This document shows, one piece after another, positions 43,973-52,674 of a stretch of DNA of 64,000 nt. The stretch is from Kribbella jiaozuonensis. Its GTDB lineage: Bacteria; Actinomycetota; Actinomycetes; Propionibacteriales; Kribbellaceae. Made by a program: the position numbers and the translations under genes. The stretch covers positions 186,001 to 250,000 of the forward strand of contig NZ_SZPZ01000002.1 in the NCBI RefSeq assembly GCF_005233875.1. The letters run 5' to 3'. Position 1 is the stretch's first letter. Every line of letters begins with the position of its first letter. The notes beneath the pieces are model-generated. The model was not told the DNA's origin. It searched no databases and saw only the letters and a list, made by a program, of their open reading frames with translations.

Positions 43973-45177
43973 CTGGGGCGGCAGCCCAGCTCCAGATCGA
44001 GGGCGTGCTGCTCGACGTAGTTGAGGGCGTGGCGGACCGCGCCGACGGACACGATCGCGTCGCCGAGGGACGAGACGGCGATGCGCGGCGGCGTACTGGT
44101 GTAGCCGGCCAGGTGCTTCTCGAGGTCGGGCAGCAGCGCGGCGGCGGCCTCCGCGACCGCGCCGCCGAGGACGACGAGCTCCGGGTTGAACAGGATGCCG
44201 ACGGTGGCGATCACCCGGGCGGTCCGGGCGGCGATCTCCTGAAGGATGCCTAGGGCAACTTCATCGCCCCCGGCCGCTGCGCTGAACACCTGCTCGGCGG
44301 TCACCTCGCCGCCGTCGGCCAGCGTGCGCAGCGACGTCTCGACGGCCGGGTCGGCGACGGCCGCCGTACCGTTCTCGCGGGCGATCCGGGCGATGCCGTG
44401 GGTGTCGCCGACGCCCTCGATCAGCTTGAGGAACACCATCTCGCCGGCGCCGCCGCGGCTACCGTGCAGCAGCCGCCCGGAGTCCATCAGCCCGGATCCG
44501 AACCGCTCGCCGGCCAGCAGTACGACGAGGTCGTCGACGTTGCGCGCCTCGCCGCGCCAATGCTCGCCGAGGGTGGCGAGGTTCGCGTCGTTCTCCAGCA
44601 GGACCGGCCAGCCGTGCAGCTCGGTCAACCGCTTCGCCAGGTCGCCGTCGAAGCGCCGCCAGAACTCGTCGTCGACCAGGATGTTTCCCTCCCGGTCGAC
44701 CGGTGCCGCGACGCCGACGCCTGCCACCAGCACCTGCTCGTTCGACACCTCTGCGGACGCGAGCGCCTCGATCACCGTCTCGTGCACGATCTCGGTCCGC
44801 TCGACCGGCGTCTTCACTCCGGCCGCGGACCGCCCGGCCTTGGCCACCGTCTCGCCGCGCAGGTCCGAGACCAGCACGGTCGTCTTCGAGGCGCCGATGT
44901 CGATGCCGAGCACATACCCCGCGTTGTTGTTGTACTCGAACCGCCGCGAGGGGCGGCCGACCGACGTACGGCCCGGGTCGAGCTCGACCACCCAGCCCAT
45001 CGAGATCAGGTCGTTGCAGACCGCGTGCACGGTCGCGCGGGTGAGGCCGGTCGCCTCGATCAGGCCGGTACCAGTCATCACCCGCGCGCGGGTGAGCACG
45101 CCCAGTACCTTGCCCGCGTTCACCCGGCGCAACATCGTCGGTGTGGCCGTCGGCGGGGTAGCCGGTGGTTTTGCCAT
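43969..45177 (-). CDS. ROK-family transcriptional repressor
   Basis: The 402-residue protein has an N-terminal winged helix (MLRRVNAGKVLGVL, then TGLTRATVHAVCNDLISMGWV) and a ROK sugar-kinase-like body (VLGIDIGASKTTVLV). This is the NagC/XylR pattern: DNA binding released by a sugar. It is divergent from the GH13 alpha-glucosidase, and a palindrome lies in the shared promoter region, suggesting it represses that gene and perhaps itself. ATG 45177 has AAGGGG upstream. Confidence 0.92.
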   Translation of the reverse strand: MAKPPATPPTATPTMLRRVNAGKVLGVLTRARVMTGTGLIEATGLTRATVHAVCNDLISMGWVVELDPGRTSVGRPSRRFEYNNNAGYVLGIDIGASKTTVLVSDLRGETVAKAGRSAAGVKTPVERTEIVHETVIEALASAEVSNEQVLVAGVGVAAPVDREGNILVDDEFWRRFDGDLAKRLTELHGWPVLLENDANLATLGEHWRGEARNVDDLVVLLAGERFGSGLMDSGRLLHGSRGGAGEMVFLKLIEGVGDTHGIARIARENGTAAVADPAVETSLRTLADGGEVTAEQVFSAAAGGDEVALGILQEIAARTARVIATVGILFNPELVVLGGAVAEAAAALLPDLEKHLAGYTSTPPRIAVSSLGDAIVSVGAVRHALNYVEQHALDLELGCRPS

Positions 45178-45186
45178 GAAAGCCCC

Positions 45187-45215
45187 TTGACCTGTCGTCG
45201 TACCGACCGCAGAAT
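45187..45215 (+). promoter_or_regulatory. Promoter of the GH13 gene
   Basis: TTGACC (45187-45192) and CAGAAT (45210-45215) are spaced by 17 bases, a fair sigma-70 promoter. Transcription would start near 45222, just before the palindrome at 45226. Confidence 0.5.
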
Positions 45216-45225
45216 ACATGCAGAT

Positions 45226-45237
45226 TCTAAATTTAGA
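45226..45237. promoter_or_regulatory. Operator palindrome TCTAAATTTAGA
   Basis: This perfect 12-bp AT-rich palindrome sits in an otherwise GC-rich region between the ROK repressor and GH13 genes, immediately past the predicted start of transcription. It is the best candidate ROK repressor operator. Confidence 0.6.
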
Positions 45238-45285
45238 GCCTATATATAAACCCTGGGTTACCAACAGATTCCGAGTGAGGCGATC

Positions 45286-46923
45286 GTGACGAGTCCGCAG
45301 AGGACCGATCCCGACTGGTGGCGGCAAGCCGTCGTCTACCAGATCTACCCGCGCAGCTTCGCCGACGCCAACGGTGACGGCGTCGGGGACCTGCCGGGCA
45401 TCATCAGTCGAGTCCCGTACCTGGTGGCGCTGGGGATCGACGCGGTCTGGCTGAGCCCGTTCTACCCGTCCGCGCTGGCCGACGGCGGGTACGACGTGGA
45501 CGACTACCGCAACGTCGACCCGCGGCTCGGCACGCTGGACGACTTCGACGAGCTGATCGAGGCGCTGCACGCCGAGGGCATCAAGCTCATCGTCGACATC
45601 GTCCCGAACCACACCTCCGACCGGCACGAGTGGTTCGTCGAGGCGCTCGAGGCGGCCAAGGGCGAGTCGGCCAGGGAGCGGTACATCTTCCGCGACAGCC
45701 CGGACGGCGCCCCCGACGAGCCGCCGTCGGACTGGGACTCGGTGTTCGGCGGTTCCGCCTGGGCCAAGACCGACGACGGCCAGTGGTACCTGCACATGTT
45801 CGCCGCCGAGCAGCCGGACCTGAACTGGCAGCACCCGGAGGTCCGCGCGGACTTCCTGGAGACGCTGAAGTTCTGGTCGGACCGCGGGGTCGACGGCTTC
45901 CGCGTCGATGTCGCACACGCGCTGGTGAAGGACCTGTCCGAGCCGTTCCCGTCGAAGGCCACGCTGCCGCGGCAGTCGGAGTCGAACGGCAAGCACCCGC
46001 TGTGGGACCAGGACGGCGTCCACGAGATCTACCGCGACTGGCGCAACCTGCTGAACACCTACGACCCGCCGAAGTCGGCCGTGGCCGAGGCGTTCGTACC
46101 GGCTGCCCGCCGGGCCCGGTACGCGAGTGCCGACGGGCTCGGGCAGGCGTTCAACTTCGACCTGCTGCAGGCCGACTTCGAGTACGAGAAGTTCCGCAAG
46201 GTGATCGAGGCGAACCTCGCGCTCGCCGAGGAGAACGGCTCGTCATCGACCTGGGTGTTCTCGAACCACGACGTCGTCCGGCACGCCACCCGCTACGGCC
46301 TGCCGAAGAACCCGAAGGGCGGCTGGCAGGACGGCAAGGACTGGCTGCTGAGCAACGGCACCGAGCCGACGGTCGACGTCGCGCTCGGCCTGCGCCGGGC
46401 CCGCGCCGCGACGCTGCTGATGCTCGCGCTGCCGGGATCGGCGTACCTGTACCAGGGCGAGGAGCTCGGTCTGCAGGAGGTCGGCGAGCTGCCGGCCGCG
46501 AACCTGCAGGACCCGGCGTACTTCCGCTCGAAGGGCGCCGAGAAGGGCCGCGACGGCTGCCGGGTGCCGATCCCGTGGACCGTCGACGGGCTGTCGTTCG
46601 GCTTCGGTCCGGGCGGGTCCCACCTGCTGCAGCCGAAGTGGTTCGGGGCGTACTCCGTCCAGGCGCAGGACGGCGACCACGAGTCGACGCTCAGCATGTA
46701 CCGCAAGGCTCTCGCCGTACGGCGTGGTCTGCGCACCGGCAACTCGCTGACCTGGGTGGACGCGACGGACTGGGTTCTGCACTTCACCCGCGACGGCGGC
46801 TGGCAATGCATCACGAACTTCGGCGCGGCTCCGGTCGAGCTGCCCGACGCCGCTGTCGTGCTGTCCAGCGGTCCGCTCGAAGGCGACAAGCTGCCGAGCG
46901 CCACAACTGCCTGGCTGATCTAG
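45286..46923 (+). CDS. GH13 alpha-glucosidase
   Basis: The 545-residue enzyme has the GH13 conserved regions: DIVPNHTSDRH, GFRVDVAHAL with nucleophile Asp208, AVAEAFVP with acid/base Glu268, and FSNHDVVRH with Asp329. It begins WWRQAVVYQIYPRSFADANGDGVGD, typical of exo-acting alpha-glucosidases and oligo-1,6-glucosidases of the cytosol. It cleaves alpha-linked maltooligosaccharides or related sugars. GTG 45286 is the likely start, with GAGG upstream. It is controlled from the divergent ROK promoter region. Confidence 0.93.
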   Translation: MTSPQRTDPDWWRQAVVYQIYPRSFADANGDGVGDLPGIISRVPYLVALGIDAVWLSPFYPSALADGGYDVDDYRNVDPRLGTLDDFDELIEALHAEGIKLIVDIVPNHTSDRHEWFVEALEAAKGESARERYIFRDSPDGAPDEPPSDWDSVFGGSAWAKTDDGQWYLHMFAAEQPDLNWQHPEVRADFLETLKFWSDRGVDGFRVDVAHALVKDLSEPFPSKATLPRQSESNGKHPLWDQDGVHEIYRDWRNLLNTYDPPKSAVAEAFVPAARRARYASADGLGQAFNFDLLQADFEYEKFRKVIEANLALAEENGSSSTWVFSNHDVVRHATRYGLPKNPKGGWQDGKDWLLSNGTEPTVDVALGLRRARAATLLMLALPGSAYLYQGEELGLQEVGELPAANLQDPAYFRSKGAEKGRDGCRVPIPWTVDGLSFGFGPGGSHLLQPKWFGAYSVQAQDGDHESTLSMYRKALAVRRGLRTGNSLTWVDATDWVLHFTRDGGWQCITNFGAAPVELPDAAVVLSSGPLEGDKLPSATTAWLI

Positions 46924-47067
46924 CCAGGTTCTACAGACTCGTTCCGGTCAAGCCGTCGGCCCCTGTCGACTGCCCTCCCCCTGTGGCCGGAGCGAACCGT
47001 CGGAGCGGGTGCGGTGGCGGATGCGGCGGGGCGGTCGCACCTCCACCCTCCCACCGACGGAACTGGT

Positions 47068-47102
47068 TGTGGCGGGGGCACCGGGCGGCTGCCCCCGTCA
47101 CA
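47068..47102 (+). terminator. Strong hairpin after the alpha-glucosidase
   Basis: A 13-bp stem (TGTGGCGGGGGCA with its complement, one G-U pair) closes a 9-base loop, 144 bases after the GH13 stop and 38 bases before the Nif3-like start. It probably terminates the sugar operon. Confidence 0.65.
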
Positions 47103-47140
47103 ATCCAGCTCTCGATCCAGCAAGTGTCAGGATAAGTACC

Positions 47141-48268
47141 GTGACGACGCTTGCTGATGTGATCGCGGTGATGGATCGGCTCTACAACCCGGCCTGGGCG
47201 GAGTCCTGGGATGCGGTCGGGCTGGTGACCGGCGATCCGGAGCAAGAGGTACGGCGGGTGTTGTTCGCCGTGGATCCGATGCGGGCCGTCGTCGACGAGG
47301 CGATCGAGGGCGGGTTCGATCTGCTCGTCACGCATCATCCGTTGTTGCTGCGCGGTGTGAACAGTGTCGCGACGACCACGCCGAAGGGCCGGGTCATCAA
47401 CGACCTGATCCGCGGCGGTGTCGCGCTGCATGTCTGTCACACCAATGCCGACAATGCGAACCCGGGTGTGAGCGACGCGCTTGCCGCCGCGATCGGGCTG
47501 CGGGACACGCGGCCGTTGAAGGCGATGCCGGCCGAGCCGATGGACAAGGTGGTCGTGTTCGTCCCGCTCGAGGAGACCCAGGCGATGCTGGACGCGCTGG
47601 CGAAGGCCGGCGCCGGGCAGATCGGCGACTACGAGCGAGCCGCGTGGAGCGGTATCGGCGAGGGAACGTTCCGGCCGCTCGAGGGCGCGAACCCGACGAT
47701 CGGCAGCGTCGGCGATATCGAGGTCGTCCCGGAGAACCGGGTCGAGATGATCCTGCCGCGGCACAGGCGCCGAGCGGTGGTCGAGGCCCTGATCGCGGCG
47801 CATTCGTACGAGGAACCGGCGTACGACGTCTATGAGCTGGCGTCGCAGCCGAGTGAGCGCGGCGGCGGGCGGATCGGCGTACTCGCGGAGCCGTTGCCGC
47901 TGGCCGACTTCGCGCGGCTGGTGGCCGAGAGTCTGCCGCGGACCGAGCACGGCGTCCGTGTATCCGGCGAGCTGGATCGGATGATCGAGACCGTCGCGGT
48001 GGTCGGGGGAGCGGGCGATTCCGAGTTCGATCGCGTCCGGGCGGCGGGCGTGGATGCGTACCTCACCGCGGACCTGCGACACCATCCCGCCACCGAGGCC
48101 CGTGCGTACGGCGACCCCGCGCTGGTCGACGTCGCGCACTGGGCCAGTGAGTGGCCGTGGCTGGCGGATGCGGAGCGGCTCCTGCGCGATGGGCTCGCGG
48201 CCCAAGGCAGTACCGTGGACACTCACATCTCAACACTTTGCACGGACGCATGGACCTTGCGGATCTGA
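47141..48268 (+). CDS. Nif3-like dinuclear metal-centre protein
   Basis: The 375-residue protein belongs to the NIF3/YbgI family, with WDAVGLVTG, metal ligands in LLVTHHPLLLRG and CHTNADNANPG, and a C-terminal DAYLTADLRHH...VDVAHWASE set. An insertion domain of about 100 residues (residues about 140-240) is typical of longer members. Family members form metal-bound hexamers of uncertain activity. GTG 47141 has AGGA 8 bases upstream. The order Nif3, zinc ribbon, RNase H/CobC matches mycobacteria. Confidence 0.9.
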   Translation: MTTLADVIAVMDRLYNPAWAESWDAVGLVTGDPEQEVRRVLFAVDPMRAVVDEAIEGGFDLLVTHHPLLLRGVNSVATTTPKGRVINDLIRGGVALHVCHTNADNANPGVSDALAAAIGLRDTRPLKAMPAEPMDKVVVFVPLEETQAMLDALAKAGAGQIGDYERAAWSGIGEGTFRPLEGANPTIGSVGDIEVVPENRVEMILPRHRRRAVVEALIAAHSYEEPAYDVYELASQPSERGGGRIGVLAEPLPLADFARLVAESLPRTEHGVRVSGELDRMIETVAVVGGAGDSEFDRVRAAGVDAYLTADLRHHPATEARAYGDPALVDVAHWASEWPWLADAERLLRDGLAAQGSTVDTHISTLCTDAWTLRI

Positions 48269-48297
48269 GTGCGCCGCCACGACCTAAGGAGACGACT

Positions 48298-49041
48298 CTG
48301 AACGCCGAGCCCGCCGTCCAACGCCGGTTGCTGGACCTGCAGGATCTCGACCTGCAGCTGGATCAGGTCGCGCACAAGCGCGCGTCGTTGCCCGAGCACC
48401 AGGCCCTCAAGGACCTGTCCGCCGAGAAGTCCGTGGTCGACCGCGAACTCGTCACCGCCGACACCGAGGTCAGCGACCTGCAGCGCGAGCAGAAGAAGGC
48501 CGACAGCGATGTCGAGCAGGTCCGCCAGCGCCGTGCGCGCAACCAGCAGCGGCTCGACTCCGGACAGGTCACCTCGCCGCGCGACCTGGAGAACCTGCAG
48601 CACGAGATCGGTTCGCTCGACCGCCGGATCTCCGACCTGGAGGACTCCGAGCTCGAGGTGATGGAGAAGCTCGAGGCCGCCGAGGTCGTCCAGGCCGACC
48701 TGCGGACCCGGGCCGAGGCGTTCGCCGGCCGGCAGTCAGAGCTGGAGACGACCCGCGACGGCGCGCTCAAGGAGCTCGACGAGCAGCGCGCGCAGGTGAC
48801 CGACAAGCGGACCGCCGTCGTCGCCGAGCTGCCGGAGCCCCTGGTCGCGCAGTACCAGCGGCTGCGTGAGCACAACGGCGGCATCGGCGCCGCGCCGCTC
48901 GTCGGCAAACGCTGCATGGGTTGCCGGATGGAGCTCGCCCCGTCCGACCTCAACGCGATCAAGGCAGCCCCGCCGGACGCCATACTGCGGTGTGAGGAGT
49001 GCGGCCGGATCCTCGTCCGTACCTCGGAGAGCTCGGTATGA
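48298..49041 (+). CDS. Coiled-coil C4 zinc-ribbon protein
   Basis: The protein (about 247 residues) has a long antiparallel coiled coil (residues about 5-190, rich in E/Q/R/L). A C4 zinc ribbon follows, with cysteines in KRCMGCRMELAP and LRCEECGRILVR. This is the actinobacterial family encoded next to Nif3 and RNase H; related proteins are proposed nucleic-acid binding factors. The start is notable: AAGGAG lies 6 bases before CTG 48298, and family similarity begins there. The nearest conventional start, ATG 48250, lies within the Nif3 gene and upstream of that ribosome site. The stop overlaps the next ATG. Confidence 0.82.
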   Translation: MNAEPAVQRRLLDLQDLDLQLDQVAHKRASLPEHQALKDLSAEKSVVDRELVTADTEVSDLQREQKKADSDVEQVRQRRARNQQRLDSGQVTSPRDLENLQHEIGSLDRRISDLEDSELEVMEKLEAAEVVQADLRTRAEAFAGRQSELETTRDGALKELDEQRAQVTDKRTAVVAELPEPLVAQYQRLREHNGGIGAAPLVGKRCMGCRMELAPSDLNAIKAAPPDAILRCEECGRILVRTSESSV

Positions 49042-50162
49042 CCTATTCGCACGTCATCGTCGAAGCTGACGGTGGATCGCGGGGCAATCCGGGACCGGCG
49101 GCGTACGGCGCTCTCGTGCGTGATCCGGCGACCGGCGAGGTGATCGCGCAGCAGGGCAGGACGCTCGGCATCGCGACCAACAACGTCGCGGAGTACTCCG
49201 GACTCATCGCGGGGCTGGAGCTCGCCGCGGAGTACGCGCCGGATGCCTCGATCGAGGTGCGGATGGACTCGAAGCTGGTCATCGAGCAGATGGCCGGCCG
49301 CTGGAAGATCAAGCACCCGGACCTGAAGCCACTGGCGATCAAGGCGCAGGGCCTCGCGCCGTTCGGCACCGAGTGGACCTGGGTGCCGCGTGCGCAGAAC
49401 TCGGCCGCGGACGCGCTCGCGAACAACGCGCTCGACGGTGTGCCGATCCCGCTGAAGCCGGAGGCCGCGGGACCGGGCCCGGGAGTGGTGCAGGAGCCGT
49501 CCGATCTGCAGAAGGCGTTGCAGGGCTGGGGTCCGCAGGCCGAGCCGCCGACGCAGCTGATCTTCCTCCGGCACGGCGAGACGCCGCACACCGTGGAGAA
49601 GCGCTTCTCCGGTGCCGGCGGCGACGATCCGGCGTTGAGCGACACCGGTCGCGCGCAAGCGGTAGCCGCAGCGGAGTACCTCTCGCGTATCGGCGGGGTC
49701 GACGCGGTGGTGACGTCGCCGATGGTGCGGGCCCGGCAGACGGCCGATGCGGTCGCGTCGAAGCTCGGGCTCGAGCCGGTCGTCGACAACGGCTGGATCG
49801 AGTGCTCGTTCGGCGACTGGGACGGGCACACGTTCGCCGAAGTACAGCAGAAGTGGCCGGAGGCGCTGAACGCCTGGATGGACTCGACGACTGTCGCGCC
49901 GCCCGGCGGCGAGTCGTTCGACACCTGTGCGCGACGGGCACGGTCGGCGCGGGACGGGCTGCTGGCTCGCTACCCCGGCAAGACAGTCGTCGTGGTCACG
50001 CACGTGACACCGATCAAGCTGATGGTCCGATCGGTGCTGCAGGCCCCCATGGCGTCGATCTTCCGGATGGAACTGCGCCCCGCAACCCTGACCGAGATCC
50101 ACTGGTACGCCGACGGCCTCGCGTCACTCCGCTCGTTCAATATCCAGCCTGCTCTAGTCTGA
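49038..50162 (+). CDS. Bifunctional RNase HI / histidine phosphatase
   Basis: Residues 1 to about 135 are RNase HI, with catalytic acidic residues in EADGGSRGNPGPA, NNVAEYSGL, RMDSKLV and NSAADALAN. It cleaves RNA in RNA-DNA hybrids. Residues about 170-374 are a phosphoglycerate-mutase-fold phosphatase with LRHGETPHT, SPMVRARQTAD and VVTHVTPIK, like CobC alpha-ribazole phosphatase. The same fusion is known from Mycobacterium tuberculosis Rv2228c. ATG 49038 overlaps the previous stop as ATGA. Confidence 0.93.
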   Translation: MTYSHVIVEADGGSRGNPGPAAYGALVRDPATGEVIAQQGRTLGIATNNVAEYSGLIAGLELAAEYAPDASIEVRMDSKLVIEQMAGRWKIKHPDLKPLAIKAQGLAPFGTEWTWVPRAQNSAADALANNALDGVPIPLKPEAAGPGPGVVQEPSDLQKALQGWGPQAEPPTQLIFLRHGETPHTVEKRFSGAGGDDPALSDTGRAQAVAAAEYLSRIGGVDAVVTSPMVRARQTADAVASKLGLEPVVDNGWIECSFGDWDGHTFAEVQQKWPEALNAWMDSTTVAPPGGESFDTCARRARSARDGLLARYPGKTVVVVTHVTPIKLMVRSVLQAPMASIFRMELRPATLTEIHWYADGLASLRSFNIQPALV

Positions 50163-50166
50163 CGGC

Positions 50167-51600
50167 ATGCCGCTGCAGAGAGTTCACTTCGCCGAGGACG
50201 TGCCGGAGGTGTTCCGGGCGTCGTTGCAGGACATCCGTCGGGAGCAGGAGGTCCCGGCCGACTTCCCTCCCGAGGTGACTGCCGCGGCGGTGGCAGCGGC
50301 TGCGAACGTGCGGCTGCCGGAACTCGACCGGACCGACATCGAGTTCGTCACGATCGATCCGCCGGACTCGATGGACCTCGACCAGGCCTTGCACATCGAG
50401 CGGACCGGTGACGGCTACACCGTGCACTACGCGATCGCCGACGTCGGCGCGTTCGTCCAGGCCGGCGACCCGATCGACGTCGAGGCCCGGAAGCGTGGCG
50501 AGACGCTGTACGCGCCGGACAAGCGCACCCCGCTGCACCCGCCGGAGCTCTCCGAGGGCGAAGCCTCCTTGCTGCCCGACCAGGTGCGACCCGCCCTGCT
50601 CTACACGATCACCGTCGACGCTCGCGGCGAAGGCACCGGTGTCGTCTGCGAGCGCGCGCTGGTGAAGTCGCGGCTCAAGCTCAACTACGCCGGCGTACAG
50701 AAGGACCTCGACGCGGGTACGGCGTCCGAGTCGCTGCAACTGCTCCGCGAGGTCGGGAAGCTCCGCGAGGAACGCGAACTGGAACGCGGCGGCGTCAACC
50801 TGCCGATCCCCGACCAGGAGGTCGTCACCTCCAACCACGGCTGGGGTCTGGAGTTCCGCGCCCCGCTGCCGGTCGAGGGCTGGAACGCGCAGATCTCGCT
50901 GCTGACCGGGATGGCCGCCGCAGGGCTGATGATGAAGGGCAAGATCGGGATCCTGCGCACGCTGCCCGAATCGCACGACGACCTTCGCCGCAAGCTCGGC
51001 AACACCGCCAAGGCGCTCGGGATCGTCTGGCCCGACGACACGACGTACGCCGCGTTCATCCACGGGCTCGACCCGAAGGTGCCGGCGCATGCGGCGATGC
51101 TCGCGGCGTGCACGGTGCTGTTCCGCGGCGCCGGGTATGTGGCGTTCGCGGGAAGCGTGCCGGCGTCGCCGCAGCATGCCGCGATGAAAGCGGAGTACGC
51201 GCATGTCACTGCGCCGCTGCGTCGGCTCGTGGATCGTTGGACCGGGGAGATCTGCGTCGCGCTCTCGGCAGGTACCGAGGTGCCGGCCTGGGTGCGCGAG
51301 TCGATGGACGAGATCCCGAAGATGATGGACGACGCGGACCGGCGGGCGCATGCGTACGAGCGGTCGATCGTCAGCATGGTCGAGGCGGGCCTGGTCGCGG
51401 ACCAGGTCGGGTCCGAGTTCGACGGCGTGATCACGGACGTCGACGAGCGGGACAAGAACCGCGGCATCGTCGCGCTGTCCGCGGTCGCGATCGAGGGCCG
51501 CGTCACCGGTACTGCATTGCCGCTCGGCAAGGAGGTCCGCGTGAAACTCGTCGAGGCCGACATCGCCAAGCGGACCGTTTCGTTCGAGCTAGTCGGCTAG
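50167..51600 (+). CDS. RNB-domain exoribonuclease (RNase II-like)
   Basis: The 477-residue protein is built on the RNB catalytic domain, with the metal-binding motif DPPDSMDLDQAL and late YAHVTAPLRRLVDRW residues. The N-terminal cold-shock and C-terminal S1 RNA-binding domains of full RNase II are reduced or missing, as in the short actinobacterial forms. It degrades single-stranded RNA from the 3' end. It starts four bases after the RNase H/CobC gene, so the RNA-metabolism genes form one transcription unit. Confidence 0.9.
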   Translation: MPLQRVHFAEDVPEVFRASLQDIRREQEVPADFPPEVTAAAVAAAANVRLPELDRTDIEFVTIDPPDSMDLDQALHIERTGDGYTVHYAIADVGAFVQAGDPIDVEARKRGETLYAPDKRTPLHPPELSEGEASLLPDQVRPALLYTITVDARGEGTGVVCERALVKSRLKLNYAGVQKDLDAGTASESLQLLREVGKLREERELERGGVNLPIPDQEVVTSNHGWGLEFRAPLPVEGWNAQISLLTGMAAAGLMMKGKIGILRTLPESHDDLRRKLGNTAKALGIVWPDDTTYAAFIHGLDPKVPAHAAMLAACTVLFRGAGYVAFAGSVPASPQHAAMKAEYAHVTAPLRRLVDRWTGEICVALSAGTEVPAWVRESMDEIPKMMDDADRRAHAYERSIVSMVEAGLVADQVGSEFDGVITDVDERDKNRGIVALSAVAIEGRVTGTALPLGKEVRVKLVEADIAKRTVSFELVG

Positions 51601-52146
51601 GTAGTCCTCCAGCGCGGCCGTCGTTCGCTCCAGGTCGCCCGTCGCAAGCAGGTCAATCAGCGCACCGCGCAGCATCGCCAGTACGCCGGTACGTCGCGCC
51701 ACCGCATCCGGGTCCGGTTGTGTTGCCTTGAGCAACTCGAGCCAGTCGTCGACCGTCGAACGCGCGAAATCCGCCCACGGCCCCTCGGGCGCGACCAGGG
51801 ACCGCCCGTACGCCTCGACCCAGAACGTCATCAACGGCCGCCGCTCCGGCGCCGACATCCAGGTCCACAACTCTCGTGCGACCACCTCCAGCCCGGGTGG
51901 TACGTCGTGCTGGTCCTGAATGCGCCGTAGAAGCTCCAGCTCATCGGCGCGCGCACGGGCGAGCAACGCCCGGATCAGGCCGTCCTTGCTGTCGAACAGG
52001 AACAGCAGTACGCGCGGGCTGGACCCGATCGCGGTCGCCAGCGGGCGCAGCGACAGGTCGGCCAACCCGTGGGTGAGCGAGTAGGCGTACGCGCGCTCGA
52101 GCAGTTCCTGCTGGCGAGCAGACGGGGCTTCCTTAGTCGACGGCAC
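51589..52146 (-). CDS. TetR-family repressor
   Basis: The 185-residue protein starts with a TetR helix-turn-helix (ELLERAYAYSLTHGLADLSLRPLA, then GSSPRVLLFLFDSKDGLI) and has the all-helical ligand domain. GTG 52146 is the likely start. Its 3' end overlaps the convergent RNB gene by 12 bases. It is divergent from a GNAT gene across an inverted repeat that is a good operator. Confidence 0.88.
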   Translation of the reverse strand: MPSTKEAPSARQQELLERAYAYSLTHGLADLSLRPLATAIGSSPRVLLFLFDSKDGLIRALLARARADELELLRRIQDQHDVPPGLEVVARELWTWMSAPERRPLMTFWVEAYGRSLVAPEGPWADFARSTVDDWLELLKATQPDPDAVARRTGVLAMLRGALIDLLATGDLERTTAALEDYLAD

Positions 52147-52161
52147 CCGGTTAGTATCTCT

Positions 52162-52183
52162 TACTGAAACAGTCGTGTCAGTA
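52162..52183. promoter_or_regulatory. TetR-type operator TACTGAAAC-N4-GTGTCAGTA
   Basis: Two 9-base arms (8 of 9 matching) flank a 4-base spacer in the divergent tetR/GNAT gap, 15 bases upstream of the GNAT start and 16 bases from the tetR start. The position suits autorepression together with control of the GNAT gene. Confidence 0.7.
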
Positions 52184-52197
52184 GATCGGGTGGACGA

Positions 52198-52674
52198 ATG
52201 ATCAGAAAGCTGGGACAGCCGGGCGATCTCGGCTGGGTGGTGCAGGCGCACGCGGAGATTTACGCGGCGGAGTACGGCTGGAGTGCGCAGTACGAGGTGC
52301 TGATCGCGCAGATCGTGGCGGCGTACGCGTCCGACCACGACGACGAGCGCGAGGCGGCGTGGATCGCCGAGGTGGACGGGGAGCGGGCGGGCAGCATCTT
52401 CTGCGTGCGCGGGCCGGACGAGACGACGGCGCAGTTGCGGCTGTTGCTGGTGACGCCGGCGGCTCGGGGGTTGAAGCTCGGTGTTCAGCTGGTCGACACG
52501 TGCCTGGAGTTCGCCCGCGCTGCCGGTTACAAGCGAATGGTGTTGTGGACCAACGATCCGTTGGTTGCCGCGCGCCACATCTACCTGTCGCGCGGATTCC
52601 GGCTCACGGCCACCGAGCCGCACGAGATGTGGGGCGACGCGTTGGTTGGTCAGACCTACGAGTTGGACCTCTAG
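52198..52674 (+). CDS. GNAT-family N-acetyltransferase (TetR-controlled)
   Basis: The 158-residue protein has the GNAT core: AGSIFCVRG strand, LLVTPAARGLKLGVQLV with the acetyl-CoA loop, and YKRMVLWTNDPLVAARHIYLSRGF. It resembles the MarR-associated GNAT proteins that acetylate small amines or antibiotics. Divergence from a TetR repressor suggests ligand-induced expression, perhaps detoxification. Its stop overlaps the convergent hydrolase stop as CTAG. Confidence 0.9.
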   Translation: MIRKLGQPGDLGWVVQAHAEIYAAEYGWSAQYEVLIAQIVAAYASDHDDEREAAWIAEVDGERAGSIFCVRGPDETTAQLRLLLVTPAARGLKLGVQLVDTCLEFARAAGYKRMVLWTNDPLVAARHIYLSRGFRLTATEPHEMWGDALVGQTYELDL

